In this document: positions 1 through 9,278 of the stretch, one piece after another
How the letters are laid out: every line of letters starts with the position of its first letter
Numbering within the stretch: the stretch's first letter is position 1
Assembly (NCBI GenBank): GCA_913057175.1
Contig: CAJXNP010000002.1
Location: 310,001 to 374,000, forward strand
DNA from: an uncultured Cytophagales bacterium
GTDB lineage: Bacteria; Bacteroidota; Bacteroidia; Cytophagales; Cyclobacteriaceae
DNA: 64,000 nucleotides
Direction of reading: 5' to 3'
Program-made: the position numbers and the translations under genes
Notes under the pieces: model-generated
The model's database searches: none
What the model was told of the DNA's origin: nothing
Seen by the model: only the letters and a program-made list of their open reading frames with translations

Positions 1-1091
1 TTTGTTCGTGCGGGGTGATCCCAACTGGAATAAGCTTTTACAAAAATGGAGCAGCTAAAGGACCAACCAACGCATTCCTCATTTCCACTCCACAAACGGG
101 AGTTGATTCGATTTTAGTTACCTATTCCATGCTGGGCCTGCCGATGGCTATCATCCGGCCGATCATCGCCTTTATTTCCGGAATAATGGGAGGAGTTATT
201 ACCAATCAATCTGACAAAGAAGCTGATGAGCTTAATGTTATTAAAAGTCAAACATCAACAGTAGAAAGATCAAAAGGCAGCTCTTTTGTGACAATGTTAC
301 GCTATGCTTTCGTCACATTTCTTCAGGACATTTCCAAATGGCTAATCATAGGATTGCTATTGGCTGCTTTGATGGCGGTAGCCATTCCCGATGATTTCTT
401 TACAAATTATCTTGATAGTGAATACCTGAGCATGGCAATCGTGCTACTGGCTTCTGTACCACTGTATGTCTGTGCGACTGGTTCTGTTCCGATAGCGGCT
501 GTGCTGATTGCAAAAGGATTATCGCCCGGAGCTGCCATTGTCTTCCTCATGGCCGGTCCAGCTACAAATGCCGCAACCATCACCGTTATTGGAAATGTAA
601 TGGGCAGAAAGGCGCTTATGAGCTACATGATATCGATTATCAGCGGAGCGATTTTATTCGGGATCCTGGTCAACGAATTCCTCCCACGGGAATGGTTTAC
701 CTTACCGGTCATGGAAATGACAGAACATGAACATGAGACTCATTTTCCACCCTATTGGTTGTCGGTCGCTTCAGCCATTTTATTGATCGGATTGATCATC
801 AATGGATATTTGATACGCTATAAAAATCTTTTCTTTAAAGAATCTAGTTCAGAGGTTTCCACCTTGAAAGCATTAAATGATATGGAACAAAAAACAGTAT
901 TGGTCAATGGAATGACCTGCAACCACTGCAAAGCAAATGTTGAGAAAAACCTTCACACCATCGAAGGCGTCCATGCAATTGATGTCGATTTAGCCACCTC
1001 CAAAGTGAAGATCTCAGGGGAAAAGATCAACCTGGACAAGGTGAAAGAGACGGTGGAAGGGATTGGGTATGAGTATGTGGGGGAGGTTTAA
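1..1091 (+). CDS. SO_0444-family Cu/Zn efflux permease with C-terminal HMA domain (5' partial)
   Basis: The frame is open to the window edge: bases 3-14 read Cys-Ser-Cys-Gly directly before VIPTGISFYKNGAAKG, so the GTG at 15 is an internal codon and the gene begins outside the window. CSCG-VIPT followed by GPTNAFLISTPQTGVDS is the metal-coordinating signature of the DUF318/SO_0444 permeases, which export copper or zinc across the inner membrane. Several hydrophobic segments follow, including a long one around VLIAKGLSPGAAIVFLMAGP. The last 65 residues form a heavy-metal-associated domain with the metal site GMTCNHC, which probably hands metal to the permease. The domain order is seen directly; the metal specificity is inferred. 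Confidence 0.85.
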   Translation, partial: CSCGVIPTGISFYKNGAAKGPTNAFLISTPQTGVDSILVTYSMLGLPMAIIRPIIAFISGIMGGVITNQSDKEADELNVIKSQTSTVERSKGSSFVTMLRYAFVTFLQDISKWLIIGLLLAALMAVAIPDDFFTNYLDSEYLSMAIVLLASVPLYVCATGSVPIAAVLIAKGLSPGAAIVFLMAGPATNAATITVIGNVMGRKALMSYMISIISGAILFGILVNEFLPREWFTLPVMEMTEHEHETHFPPYWLSVASAILLIGLIINGYLIRYKNLFFKESSSEVSTLKALNDMEQKTVLVNGMTCNHCKANVEKNLHTIEGVHAIDVDLATSKVKISGEKINLDKVKETVEGIGYEYVGEV

Positions 1092-1170
1092 GGATGACAT
1101 GAAAGATGTGAAAGTCGGATATTACTTGAATTAGATATGATTCAGATAATACAGATTAGTATATTAGCTA

Positions 1171-2604
1171 TTAACTTCCTTTCATCTTCAAGGTATTTTT
1201 GCCAACCGTATAAGCATAAGTAGCTGCTGGAAAAAAATGAAAATTAATTCCATCAATGCTCTTTGTACCTTCCTTATCAATTGAAGTTACCAAAACATTT
1301 TCCATCTCATTTTCTAGACTGAATTTCAAAAGACTCTTTAATTCTTTTGGCCTTTCAAAATATCTGTTTGACCACTTAACCTCCAATGCCCAAATGGGAT
1401 TAAAGTTTGAATCCGATAAGCAAACCATATCAACCTCACCATTTTGCCACCTTGCGTACCATGGGGTAAACCAATCCCTGTGCATCCACTGAGCATAAAT
1501 GGCTGTCTCCACCATATTACCAATCATATCATCTGTAGCAGAAATTGGAGAAAATAATGCAGCTCTCAGAGATGGGTTGGTAAGATAAATTTTAAAGAAA
1601 TTATCCCTCTGAAATCTTTTTGCATTTTGACCCACTCTTTTTACAGTTTTAATCAAAAATGCTGATTCTAAGTATTCAATATATGTTTTAATGGTTTGCT
1701 TTTTTACTCCACCAGATTCTTTACTTAGAGTCTCTAATGAAAATTCACTTCCAGTATTATATGATATAGTAGTAAACAAAGAATTAAGTTCCTGAACGTC
1801 TCGTATTCCATAAAGGCTAGGCAAATCTCTCAAAAGTACTTTATCAATTATATCCTGTCTGATGAACCTACCTGGGTTGGCTTTTATTTTTTCAGAAAAA
1901 ATTACTTCCGGATAACCTCCGTAATTTAAGTAGTCAATAAAGTGACGATTTAATTCCTCAATATGCGTAGTAGAATAAAATATCTTATTGGAACCTTTCC
2001 AATTAACTTGAGAAGGTATGATTAGTGATTCAAGATCTTTTAAGTGTATATATTCATTGAACGTTAAGGGAGGGAGTAAGAAATCGGTAAATCTTCCAGC
2101 CCCACTTTCTATACTTTTATATTTTAAGGCAGCAGCTGCAGAACCTGATGCAATGAATTTACATTTCTTATAGCTATCAACTAATGATTTAAGATGTATT
2201 TCCCAATTCTTTAAATATTGAATCTCATCAAAAATCACAAATAGTCCAGCAGGTTCATCTAATCCCGAAGCTATCAGTGAAAACTGTAGCATTTCTTCCA
2301 ACCCAATATTCATGTAAACGGGACTCTCAACAGTTATAAAAACAATCCTATTCGGAGAAATACCCGAATCAATTAAATCTTGAACCGTATGATAGAGCAT
2401 AACAGTTTTTCCCACTCTGCGTGGTCCCATGAGAAGTAAAGCTCTTTTAATTTCTGTCTCGTACACCAGTGGTTTAAATAGATTAAAATAAAGTCTTCGT
2501 GGCATTTCATGGTAGAACTCCTCTATTTCCTTGCTTACCCACCAAGGGTTTTCAAATTTTAGCCTATCAATGATTTGTTTTTCAGATACAGACTTTAAAG
2601 ACAT
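1171..2604 (-). CDS. AAA-family ATPase with DUF4143 C-terminal domain
   Basis: A 477-residue soluble protein. Walker A is GPRRVGKT (residues 60-67) and the Walker B region is LFVIFDEIQYL (about 121-131), followed by a sensor-like FIASGSAAA. The C-terminal half has the DUF4143 layout, ending in a nuclease-like fold segment around ALEVKWSNRYFERPKEL. Members of this family are widespread in bacteria and archaea, mobile and mostly uncharacterised; some are discussed as regulators or defence-related ATPases. The ATG at 2602-2604 is used and no better upstream start exists. It is a single gene between a metal permease and an aminotransferase, with a perfect 22-bp palindrome 24 bp upstream. Function is not assigned beyond ATP hydrolysis. 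Confidence 0.8.
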   Translation of the reverse strand: MSLKSVSEKQIIDRLKFENPWWVSKEIEEFYHEMPRRLYFNLFKPLVYETEIKRALLLMGPRRVGKTVMLYHTVQDLIDSGISPNRIVFITVESPVYMNIGLEEMLQFSLIASGLDEPAGLFVIFDEIQYLKNWEIHLKSLVDSYKKCKFIASGSAAAALKYKSIESGAGRFTDFLLPPLTFNEYIHLKDLESLIIPSQVNWKGSNKIFYSTTHIEELNRHFIDYLNYGGYPEVIFSEKIKANPGRFIRQDIIDKVLLRDLPSLYGIRDVQELNSLFTTISYNTGSEFSLETLSKESGGVKKQTIKTYIEYLESAFLIKTVKRVGQNAKRFQRDNFFKIYLTNPSLRAALFSPISATDDMIGNMVETAIYAQWMHRDWFTPWYARWQNGEVDMVCLSDSNFNPIWALEVKWSNRYFERPKELKSLLKFSLENEMENVLVTSIDKEGTKSIDGINFHFFPAATYAYTVGKNTLKMKGS

Positions 2605-2628
2605 CTTAATTGAGAATTTTTATAAATA

Positions 2629-2650
2629 TAACACCTTTATAAAGGTGTTA
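2629..2650. repeat. Perfect 22-bp palindrome upstream of the DUF4143 ATPase
   Basis: The half-site TAACACCTTTA is followed without spacer by its exact reverse complement. It lies 24 bp upstream of the ATPase start at 2604. A dyad with no loop is a poor RNA hairpin and fits better as a binding site for a dimeric regulator, possibly autoregulation. The rest of 2651-2820 is AT-rich with a short TAA-repeat run and shows no gene. Confidence 0.6.
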
Positions 2651-2820
2651 TTTGTAATAATAATAATAAATAAGACAAAAATCCTAATATTTTAGAATTA
2701 AAATGAAAATAATGCGCTATTGCCTTTTAAATTAAATGAAGAATAATAGACTTAACGATGATTTTACGGTGTTGAATTCCTCAAACTTCCTTTAAATGTG
2801 AATGGCTTCCCAGCTCCTAC

Positions 2821-4122
2821 CTACCCCAAATACTCCTCCAAAGCATCCTTAATCCCCCGGAAAGTACTTTCCAAAATCCCTTCATCCTCTTCCAAAAGCG
2901 TCACCCTGAATCCCATCAAATCCGAGCAAAAAGAAGAAATTGGGACAACACAGATTCCTTTGGCTCCCAGCAAGTAATATACAAACCGTCTGTCTAACGG
3001 CATTTCAGGATCTGCCGTCCATCCTTCCACAAGCTTTCTTATTTCCGGATTTTCTATTTGAAGTTTTTGACCCTGTTTAAGCATGCCTTCCTTGAAAACA
3101 ATGGTATTATAAAAGGCTCCTTGCGTTTCATTGAAATAAATACTCTTCACCTCGCCGAGAATTTCCGAGATCTTCTTACTGCGCTGACCGATTTTCTGAT
3201 TATTGCATTTTAAATGGTCCGGATAGCGGGGATCACCAAATATTTTAGGAATTGCCAGTTGTGGAAGCTTTGTGGAGCTCACCTCCAGCATTTTTGCATT
3301 TTCAAGAGTTGTACAAAGTTTGTCAAAATCCTTGTCTTTGTCGCGATTATAAAACTTTGCCCATCCACACCTGGAGCCGGGCCATGGAACTTCTTTGGAC
3401 AGCCCTTTTAAGGCTATTCCTGGAATATCGCCAATATATTCAGGGAGAGAATAAGCTTTCACACCATTATACACGACATTCACGTAGATTTCATCGGTAA
3501 TGATAAAAAGATTAAACTCCTTTGCAATCTCTACGAATTGCTTCAAAATGTCCAATGGGTAAACCCTTCCGGTTGGATTATCTGGATTGATGATGAGGAT
3601 ACCCACAATATTCGGATTGTACTTGATCTTATTGTACAAATCTTCCATATCGGGATACCAGTTATTTGCCGGATCCAACTTATAAGTGATAGGGTGGTCA
3701 TTAGCATGTGCCGCTTCACCGGATGAATGTGTCGAATAAGCTGGTGACGGGCCAATCACACGAGCTGTGGGAAGAAGGAATTGGTAGATTTTTCCAATAG
3801 CGTCGCCTAATCCGTTGAAAAACAGAATGTCTTCCGGTGAGATCTGAACTCCGCCAAGTGAATTACTTTTGTTTGCCAGGAACTGCCTGGTAGCCAACAC
3901 ACCTTTCGAATGACAGTAGGAATATGTTTCATTTTGTTTTGCAAGATCACTGATGATCTCCTTGATCCAATCCGGAACCTGGGCATGTTTCTGTACCGGA
4001 TCACCAATATTTTCCCACACAATATCCTGACCAAGGGCTTTGATCTGTTCAGCCTTTTTTACAATCGCCCTGATCTCATATGAAAGTTCATCCGCTCCTG
4101 CGCCAAGCAACCTGCGTCTCAT
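2821..4122 (-). CDS. Pyridoxal-phosphate aminotransferase, class I/II
   Basis: A 433-residue fold-type I aminotransferase. NPDNPTG (179-185), DEIY (210-213) and the Schiff-base lysine K243 in KGLSKEVPWPGSRCGW are all present, with the phosphate-binding arginine R251 in the expected place. It resembles the alanine/aspartate-type aminotransferases and transfers an amino group between an amino acid and a 2-oxo acid in the cytoplasm; the true substrate cannot be read from sequence. It is monocistronic and divergent from the TonB receptor gene at 4235. The first ATG of the frame at 4120-4122 is used. The high aromatic content around residues 65-75 is normal for the substrate pocket. Confidence 0.85.
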   Translation of the reverse strand: MRRRLLGAGADELSYEIRAIVKKAEQIKALGQDIVWENIGDPVQKHAQVPDWIKEIISDLAKQNETYSYCHSKGVLATRQFLANKSNSLGGVQISPEDILFFNGLGDAIGKIYQFLLPTARVIGPSPAYSTHSSGEAAHANDHPITYKLDPANNWYPDMEDLYNKIKYNPNIVGILIINPDNPTGRVYPLDILKQFVEIAKEFNLFIITDEIYVNVVYNGVKAYSLPEYIGDIPGIALKGLSKEVPWPGSRCGWAKFYNRDKDKDFDKLCTTLENAKMLEVSSTKLPQLAIPKIFGDPRYPDHLKCNNQKIGQRSKKISEILGEVKSIYFNETQGAFYNTIVFKEGMLKQGQKLQIENPEIRKLVEGWTADPEMPLDRRFVYYLLGAKGICVVPISSFCSDLMGFRVTLLEEDEGILESTFRGIKDALEEYLG

Positions 4123-4164
4123 TCAGTTAATTTTTAATTTTCGACCTTTGTTAAAAAATTGAGC

Positions 4165-4172
4165 CAAAGTTA
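4165..4172 (-). promoter_or_regulatory. Candidate -7 element (TAACTTTG) for the aminotransferase gene
   Basis: On the minus strand TAACTTTG matches the Bacteroidota -7 consensus TAnnTTTG and would give a leader of about 35 nt to the ATG at 4122. No TTG is found at the usual 17-23 nt upstream, so support is limited to the -7 match. Confidence 0.3.
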
Positions 4173-4234
4173 CATTTATTTATTATAATCTTGCAGGCTG
4201 GATTCTTTGAATTATATAGGTGTAAAAAATTTCC

Positions 4235-6511
4235 ATGGTTGATTTTTCGACAAATAAATGCATTCTTTTCATCATTTTTTGGCTTTTGCTTAATTTGACG
4301 GCAAAAGCCCAGACCACGTTGATAATTGCCGATGAGCAAAACCAAACTCCCCTTGTCGGTGCTACTATTCGAAATCTTTCTTCGGATCAAATATTTACTA
4401 CCGATTCATCAGGACATATAACAAAAGAAATTCCTAAAGGGAAATACGAAGTACGGTTTTTAGGTTATCAGCCGGAAACAATTAGCCTCAGCGAAAACTT
4501 TGTTCGAAAAACGATTTTCCTGGAACCCGATTACCAGGTTCTCAAAACCATTGAAATAAAAGGATTTGAAAACAACCGGGATTTTCTGTCTGTAGCAGGA
4601 GGATATAATCTTGTCAATGAACACACGATCAATCAATATAGCCAGGAATCATTGGTTCGGGCGGTTAATACTACCCCGGGTGTAAGAATGGAAGAACGGT
4701 CGCCGATGAGCTACCGGATGAGTATCCGTGGAAGCTTGCTGAGAGCTCCCTTTGGTGTGAGAAATGTAAAAGTCTATTGGAATGAAATCCCTTTTACGGA
4801 TCCTACAGGAAATACTTTTCTATACTTTCTTGATAACAAAAATGTGAACCGAATGGAGATTATCAAGGGACCATCCGGCAGCATTTATGGCGCTGGAATG
4901 GGAGGTGTGATCAATTTAAAATCAGACAAATTTTTATCGGATGGGTTTGATGGACAGGTGGGAGTTTCTTTTGGTTCCTTTGGATTTAAAAAACTGGATC
5001 TGGGTGTAGAATATGCAGAGGATAATTTTCAGGGTAACCTGAGGTATGCAGGACAAAAAGGAGATGGGTATCGTGAACAAACCAAATTCGACAGAAATGT
5101 CTTCCAATACAGAAATGTTTTTCAGTATTCCGAAAAGGGGAAAATCTCAGCTCACATGCTGTATTCTGATTTGTATTATCAACTACCAGGTGGATTGACA
5201 AAAGAGCAATTTGACGAAAACCCAAGACAAGCCAGGCAAATTGCCATCGACCAAAATTCATACATTGATCATGAGAATATTCTGGTTGGATTGAGTAATC
5301 AATATAACTGGAACAGCAATTTTGGAAATATCACTTCCATCTACTATTCAAATGGAACCAAAGAAAATCCTTTTATCACCAATTATGAACTGGAAAGATC
5401 AACCGGGGTCGGAGGAAGGAGTGTTTTTTTCCACAACAATATGCTTTGGAGTAACCAATTGTCCATCACCGCCGGATTGGAATATCAATATGGAAAATTC
5501 CACGCCAACAACCATGACAATAATGGTGGCTTTGCCGGTAATCTTCGGTTTGAAGATGAATCAATTATTAACCAGGGATTTATCTTTGGCCAGGCTGAAT
5601 ATTCTACAAGAACCGATTGGATTGTGACCATTGGTGCAAGTGTCAATTATCTGAAATATAACATTGACCGCTTAAGAGAAGTTGTCACGGATAGCAGCTA
5701 TTCCATTGTCAGAGAGTTTGATCCGGTTTTTTCTCCCAGGATTGGGCTCGTAAGAAAAATTAATTCGCATACTTCTGCCCATGCCAGCATCAGCAAGGGA
5801 TTTTCACCACCCACACAGGATGAGATTCGCACCAGTGATGGTTCGATCAATACCGATCTGGAAGCAGAAAAAGGAGTAAATTATGAAATCGGGATCCGGG
5901 GAAATCTCTTGAACAACAAAATACTTTATGACCTGACAGCCTTTTATATGCAGCAAAATGAGACAATCGTCAGCCAGATTGCAGAAGGAGGAAATTCTTT
6001 GTTTAACAATGCCGGAAAAACTTCTCAAAAGGGTATTGAAGCGTTGATTGCCTGGCAGATCATCAAACAACCGGATAAGTTTATCAATTCCATGAGAGTT
6101 CAGACCTCATACACTTTTCATGATTTTCAATTTAGTGATTATGTGAAATCGGATGGCGGCGAAAACACCGATTATTCCGGAAATGATCTGACAGGAACGG
6201 CACCTCACATTTTTGTTACTACTTTTCAGATGGAAACCAATCCCGGTGTTTATTTATTCTTCAGTTATAACTTTACGGATGAAATTCCATTGAACGATGC
6301 TAATACCGTTTATTCGGATAACTACAATTTGGTTGATTTGAAACTTGGATGGCGGAGTAAAGGAAAACTAACAATCGACGTTTTTGCCGGAATTGATAAT
6401 CTATTGGATGAGAAATACAGCCTTGGCAATGATTTAAATGCTTTTGGTGACAGATATTTTGAACCATCACCGGAAAGAAACTATTTTGCGGGAATTAACT
6501 TTTCATTTTAG
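4235..6511 (+). CDS. TonB-dependent outer-membrane receptor with carboxypeptidase-regulatory N-domain
   Basis: A 758-residue protein with a signal peptide ending near LTAKAQ (residue 26), a CarboxypepD-reg-like beta-sandwich (about 27-100, TTLIIADEQNQTPLVGATI), a plug domain (about 115-220, with NTTPGVRMEERSPMSYRMSI and GPSGSIYGAGMGGVI) and a 22-strand-type barrel ending in an aromatic residue (GINFSF). The barrel has the FecA/siderophore-receptor arrangement, for example KGFSPPTQDEIRTSDGSI. The likely role is TonB-driven import of a ferric chelate or similar small ligand, rather than SusC-type glycan uptake: it is shorter than SusC and has no SusD partner. It is probably cotranscribed with the nitroreductase 5 bp downstream. 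Confidence 0.85.
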   Translation: MVDFSTNKCILFIIFWLLLNLTAKAQTTLIIADEQNQTPLVGATIRNLSSDQIFTTDSSGHITKEIPKGKYEVRFLGYQPETISLSENFVRKTIFLEPDYQVLKTIEIKGFENNRDFLSVAGGYNLVNEHTINQYSQESLVRAVNTTPGVRMEERSPMSYRMSIRGSLLRAPFGVRNVKVYWNEIPFTDPTGNTFLYFLDNKNVNRMEIIKGPSGSIYGAGMGGVINLKSDKFLSDGFDGQVGVSFGSFGFKKLDLGVEYAEDNFQGNLRYAGQKGDGYREQTKFDRNVFQYRNVFQYSEKGKISAHMLYSDLYYQLPGGLTKEQFDENPRQARQIAIDQNSYIDHENILVGLSNQYNWNSNFGNITSIYYSNGTKENPFITNYELERSTGVGGRSVFFHNNMLWSNQLSITAGLEYQYGKFHANNHDNNGGFAGNLRFEDESIINQGFIFGQAEYSTRTDWIVTIGASVNYLKYNIDRLREVVTDSSYSIVREFDPVFSPRIGLVRKINSHTSAHASISKGFSPPTQDEIRTSDGSINTDLEAEKGVNYEIGIRGNLLNNKILYDLTAFYMQQNETIVSQIAEGGNSLFNNAGKTSQKGIEALIAWQIIKQPDKFINSMRVQTSYTFHDFQFSDYVKSDGGENTDYSGNDLTGTAPHIFVTTFQMETNPGVYLFFSYNFTDEIPLNDANTVYSDNYNLVDLKLGWRSKGKLTIDVFAGIDNLLDEKYSLGNDLNAFGDRYFEPSPERNYFAGINFSF

Positions 6512-6516
6512 TCAGA

Positions 6517-7107
6517 ATGCAATACAACAAAGAAGAATTCAACCAAATCATCCGTAACAGGAGATCGATTTTTCCAGCCGATTATACCAGCGAAAAAGTA
6601 GATGATAAAGTGATCGAACAGATGTTGGAAAACGCCAACTGGGCTCCTAATCACAAATTTACCGAACCGTGGAGATTTAAAATTTTTACCGGAGAAGGCC
6701 TTAAGAAATTGGGTAAGATTCAATCTTGGGTTTACAAGCAAGTAACTGAAGCTGATGGCACATTTACAGAAAAGAAATACGAAAATCTTTTGCACAAGCC
6801 TCTCTCTGCTTCCCATGTCATTGTTATCGCCATGAAAAGGGATCCGCAAAATTCCGTACCTGAAACAGAAGAAATTTCTGCTGTAGCATGTGCTGTTCAA
6901 AATATGTATTTGACAGCAGCCGTGTACGATATTGGCTGCTACTGGGGAACAGGAGGCATCACCTATTTCGAGGAATCAAAAGAGCATTTTGGCCTGAAAA
7001 AGGAAGATAAATTAATGGGCTTTTTTTACATTGGTATTCCTAAAAAATGGCCACTAACCACAAAAAGAACTCCTATTTCTGAGAAGGTCGAATGGATCAG
7101 AAATTAA
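6517..7107 (+). CDS. Nitroreductase-family FMN oxidoreductase (YdjA-like)
   Basis: A 196-residue single-domain flavoprotein. The N-terminal NRRSIFPADYTSEKV carries the Arg-Arg-Ser FMN-phosphate contact, ANWAPNHKFTEPWRF is the conserved second block, and AVACAVQNMYLTAAVYDIG with YWGTGG forms the flavin and dimer interface. The family reduces nitro compounds, quinones or related substrates with NAD(P)H; no specific substrate is indicated. The start is 5 bp after the TonB receptor stop, which suggests one transcript; a link to reductive release of an imported ligand is only speculation. Its 3' end overlaps the convergent histidine kinase gene by 11 bp. Confidence 0.85.
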   Translation: MQYNKEEFNQIIRNRRSIFPADYTSEKVDDKVIEQMLENANWAPNHKFTEPWRFKIFTGEGLKKLGKIQSWVYKQVTEADGTFTEKKYENLLHKPLSASHVIVIAMKRDPQNSVPETEEISAVACAVQNMYLTAAVYDIGCYWGTGGITYFEESKEHFGLKKEDKLMGFFYIGIPKKWPLTTKRTPISEKVEWIRN

Positions 7108-8464
7108 TCGGGAAAGTCACCTCAAATTTTGTGTAATGATCGATCACACTTTCAATCTTGATCTTTCCGCCAAGCCGATCCACAGCTTTTTTGGTTACAT
7201 ACAGTCCCAGGCCATTTCCCGTAGAATACAAACTGCCCCGAAAGTAAATTTCGAAAATCTTTTCCTTGTATCTTTCAGGAATGCCAATTCCATTATCCTC
7301 AACAGTCAGATGAATGTGCTGGTTGTTTTCCAAAATCTTACAAATGATCTGGGCTTTTGGCTTATCGCAAAACATGATCGAATTCTCAATCAGATTGAAT
7401 AAAATGATCTCAAGTATCCTGTTTCGGTTATCGTTCTTTTTAAACTTCTGTAACTGAATGTCATGCTCAAATTGAATATCTGTACCATTGTTTAGTAGTC
7501 TGTCTTTTGATATCTGCAAAATATTGTCAATGGCTAATGGTTCAAAGTCATGATAATGATTGATCTGATAAAGCATAAAGAATTTGAGCAGCATTCTGTC
7601 CATTTGCCGAGCAGTTGAGCTAACCTGTTGAAATAATTCAATGCTTTCATCATCCTGCAGGCTCATCAAAGCTATTCTGCTCAATCCCATCAAACTGGTC
7701 AAAGGCCTTCTGAAATCATGTGAACTACGGTAAAAAAGCATATCCAGGTCTTTGTACAGATCCTCCAACTCCACTGTCCTGTTTTTTATTTGTTCTTCAA
7801 GTGTATCATTTATTGTAGAGATCTCTTCGTTGGCTTCCTGTAATTTACGGTTGTTTTCCTCGATATAATCATGTTGTGTCAGGATCTCTTCATGCTGCTG
7901 GATCAGTTCTTCATTTTGCATCGTGATCTCCTGGTTTTTTTCATCCAGTTGTACAACCTGATCCTTAATGATCTCCCTTTCTTCTTCATACCTGTTTTTA
8001 AAATAAGACAAAACTCCGGCACCAAGAATGAGTGTGATCAATATGAAAATATTCGATGTAACATTCTGGTGAGACATATTAGCATGAAAATATTTTAATT
8101 CAGGATGATAATATTCGACCATGGAAAGAATGATAAAATCAACCAACAGGATTATCAAAAAGAGATTCTTTACTTTTCCCCTAAGGATAATAATCGCAGC
8201 AATCCCTGTCAGGTAAAAAATACTTGTGTTGGGAATGTTAAACCCACCACCGGTATACCACCCGATATTTGTGAGAATGATGATGGAAGCGACAAACCAA
8301 ATGTGCAACCTAACTTTATTTTGAATTTTTTTGTTGAGTTGTAGAAGAATGAAAAAAATGATAATCGAAATCACTTCAAGAGGAAGGGATATGTAATCTT
8401 TTGAAATAAACAGATCAACAAAAAAGAAAAGTCCGGAAGCGATAATACTAAACCAGCAGGCCAT
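7097..8464 (-). CDS. Membrane sensor histidine kinase (start uncertain)
   Basis: About five hydrophobic segments (residues 1-155) with little periplasmic sequence, a long coiled coil (about 160-235), the dimerisation/phosphoacceptor box SSHDFRRPLTSLMG with His249, an N box (LIENSIMF) and glycine boxes (EDNGIGIP, GNGLGLYV). No receiver domain is fused and no response regulator lies nearby, so the partner is elsewhere. The frame stays open 27 codons upstream of the ATG at 8464, back to a TGA at 8546-8548. That stretch reads like a normal amphipathic N-terminus (VNFRKLFNINDRITIATN, then LEERVF) but has no ATG, GTG or TTG. The annotated start may therefore truncate the protein. Confidence 0.8.
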   Translation of the reverse strand: MACWFSIIASGLFFFVDLFISKDYISLPLEVISIIIFFILLQLNKKIQNKVRLHIWFVASIIILTNIGWYTGGGFNIPNTSIFYLTGIAAIIILRGKVKNLFLIILLVDFIILSMVEYYHPELKYFHANMSHQNVTSNIFILITLILGAGVLSYFKNRYEEEREIIKDQVVQLDEKNQEITMQNEELIQQHEEILTQHDYIEENNRKLQEANEEISTINDTLEEQIKNRTVELEDLYKDLDMLFYRSSHDFRRPLTSLMGLSRIALMSLQDDESIELFQQVSSTARQMDRMLLKFFMLYQINHYHDFEPLAIDNILQISKDRLLNNGTDIQFEHDIQLQKFKKNDNRNRILEIILFNLIENSIMFCDKPKAQIICKILENNQHIHLTVEDNGIGIPERYKEKIFEIYFRGSLYSTGNGLGLYVTKKAVDRLGGKIKIESVIDHYTKFEVTFPINF

Positions 8465-8579
8465 GATAAAGACCCGTTCTTCCAGGTTGGTAGCTATGGT
8501 AATGCGATCGTTGATGTTGAAAAGTTTTCTAAAATTTACTTTTATTCAAATTGAAAAAAAATGATTGTCTACAAATATT

Positions 8580-9278
8580 CTATTGTTTGTAAATGACTAA
8601 TTCCCAGCGAAAAGCCCACTTCCAACGGAGTGAGTAGTTATTTATTCCGGCATCGTGAAGTATTTCTTTCCATTCATTTCTTGAAAAACCCCTCAAAACG
8701 GATAATGGTGCATCGTGTTTTACCATGGAGGACCTGGAAAAAAACGAGGTTAGAATTTTGATGGAATAATAAGCAAATGGATGACGGTGCAGGTCATTGA
8801 TGACTATACCTACTTTCACCTGATCGACCCATTTTTTAATTAATATCGACAGCTGGGCGGTTTGAAAATGATGAGTGAATAAAGTACATGTGAGAACATC
8901 GTAACCGGAAACATCGAAATCATCAGATGAAACATCTTTGCACAAGAAATCAAAGTGTTTATTTTGTCGCCTCGCAAACTCAACAATATGTGGATTAGCA
9001 TCAATCCCGCATAGATTCAGATCCAATCCATTTTTAATCCCCCAATTAAAAATATAGCCTAGCATTTCACCTCCTCCGCATCCCAAGTCAACCAATTTGA
9101 AAGCCCCTTTTCTATCCCTCAGCAAAAGGGAAAGTCCGCTTAAAGTAGCATTATTTCCACCAAGAGTTTTATTGATGAAAGCTATTTCCTGTAGTGTCTG
9201 ATGCACCACCTCTCCCTGGCACTTGAGATCATCCATAATTTCAGGTCGGTAAGCTCTATATGAAAAATCAGGGATCAA
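8580..9278 (-). CDS. SAM-dependent methyltransferase paired with the type III PKS
   Basis: A 232-residue class I methyltransferase. Motif I is LVDLGCGGG (62-70), the acidic ribose contact is GIDANP, and the later YDVLTCTLFTHHF block is typical of UbiE-like enzymes. TTG at 9276-9278 is the chosen start: it directly follows the PKS stop codon (TAA then TTG, no spacer) and keeps the RAYRPEIMDDL segment that is conserved at the N-terminus of such PKS-linked methyltransferases; the ATG at residue 15 would cut it. The tight coupling implies it methylates the polyketide product, on oxygen or carbon. The product is unknown. Confidence 0.8.
   Translation of the reverse strand: MIPDFSYRAYRPEIMDDLKCQGEVVHQTLQEIAFINKTLGGNNATLSGLSLLLRDRKGAFKLVDLGCGGGEMLGYIFNWGIKNGLDLNLCGIDANPHIVEFARRQNKHFDFLCKDVSSDDFDVSGYDVLTCTLFTHHFQTAQLSILIKKWVDQVKVGIVINDLHRHPFAYYSIKILTSFFSRSSMVKHDAPLSVLRGFSRNEWKEILHDAGINNYSLRWKWAFRWELVIYKQ

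Noticed and set aside
1171-2604. DUF4143 ATPase as part of a defence island
   Set aside because: Neighbours are an ordinary metal permease and an aminotransferase; no nuclease, toxin or mobile element is nearby.
4165-4172. Full promoter for the aminotransferase
   Set aside because: Only the -7 element matches; no -33 TTG at the right distance, so only the element is listed.
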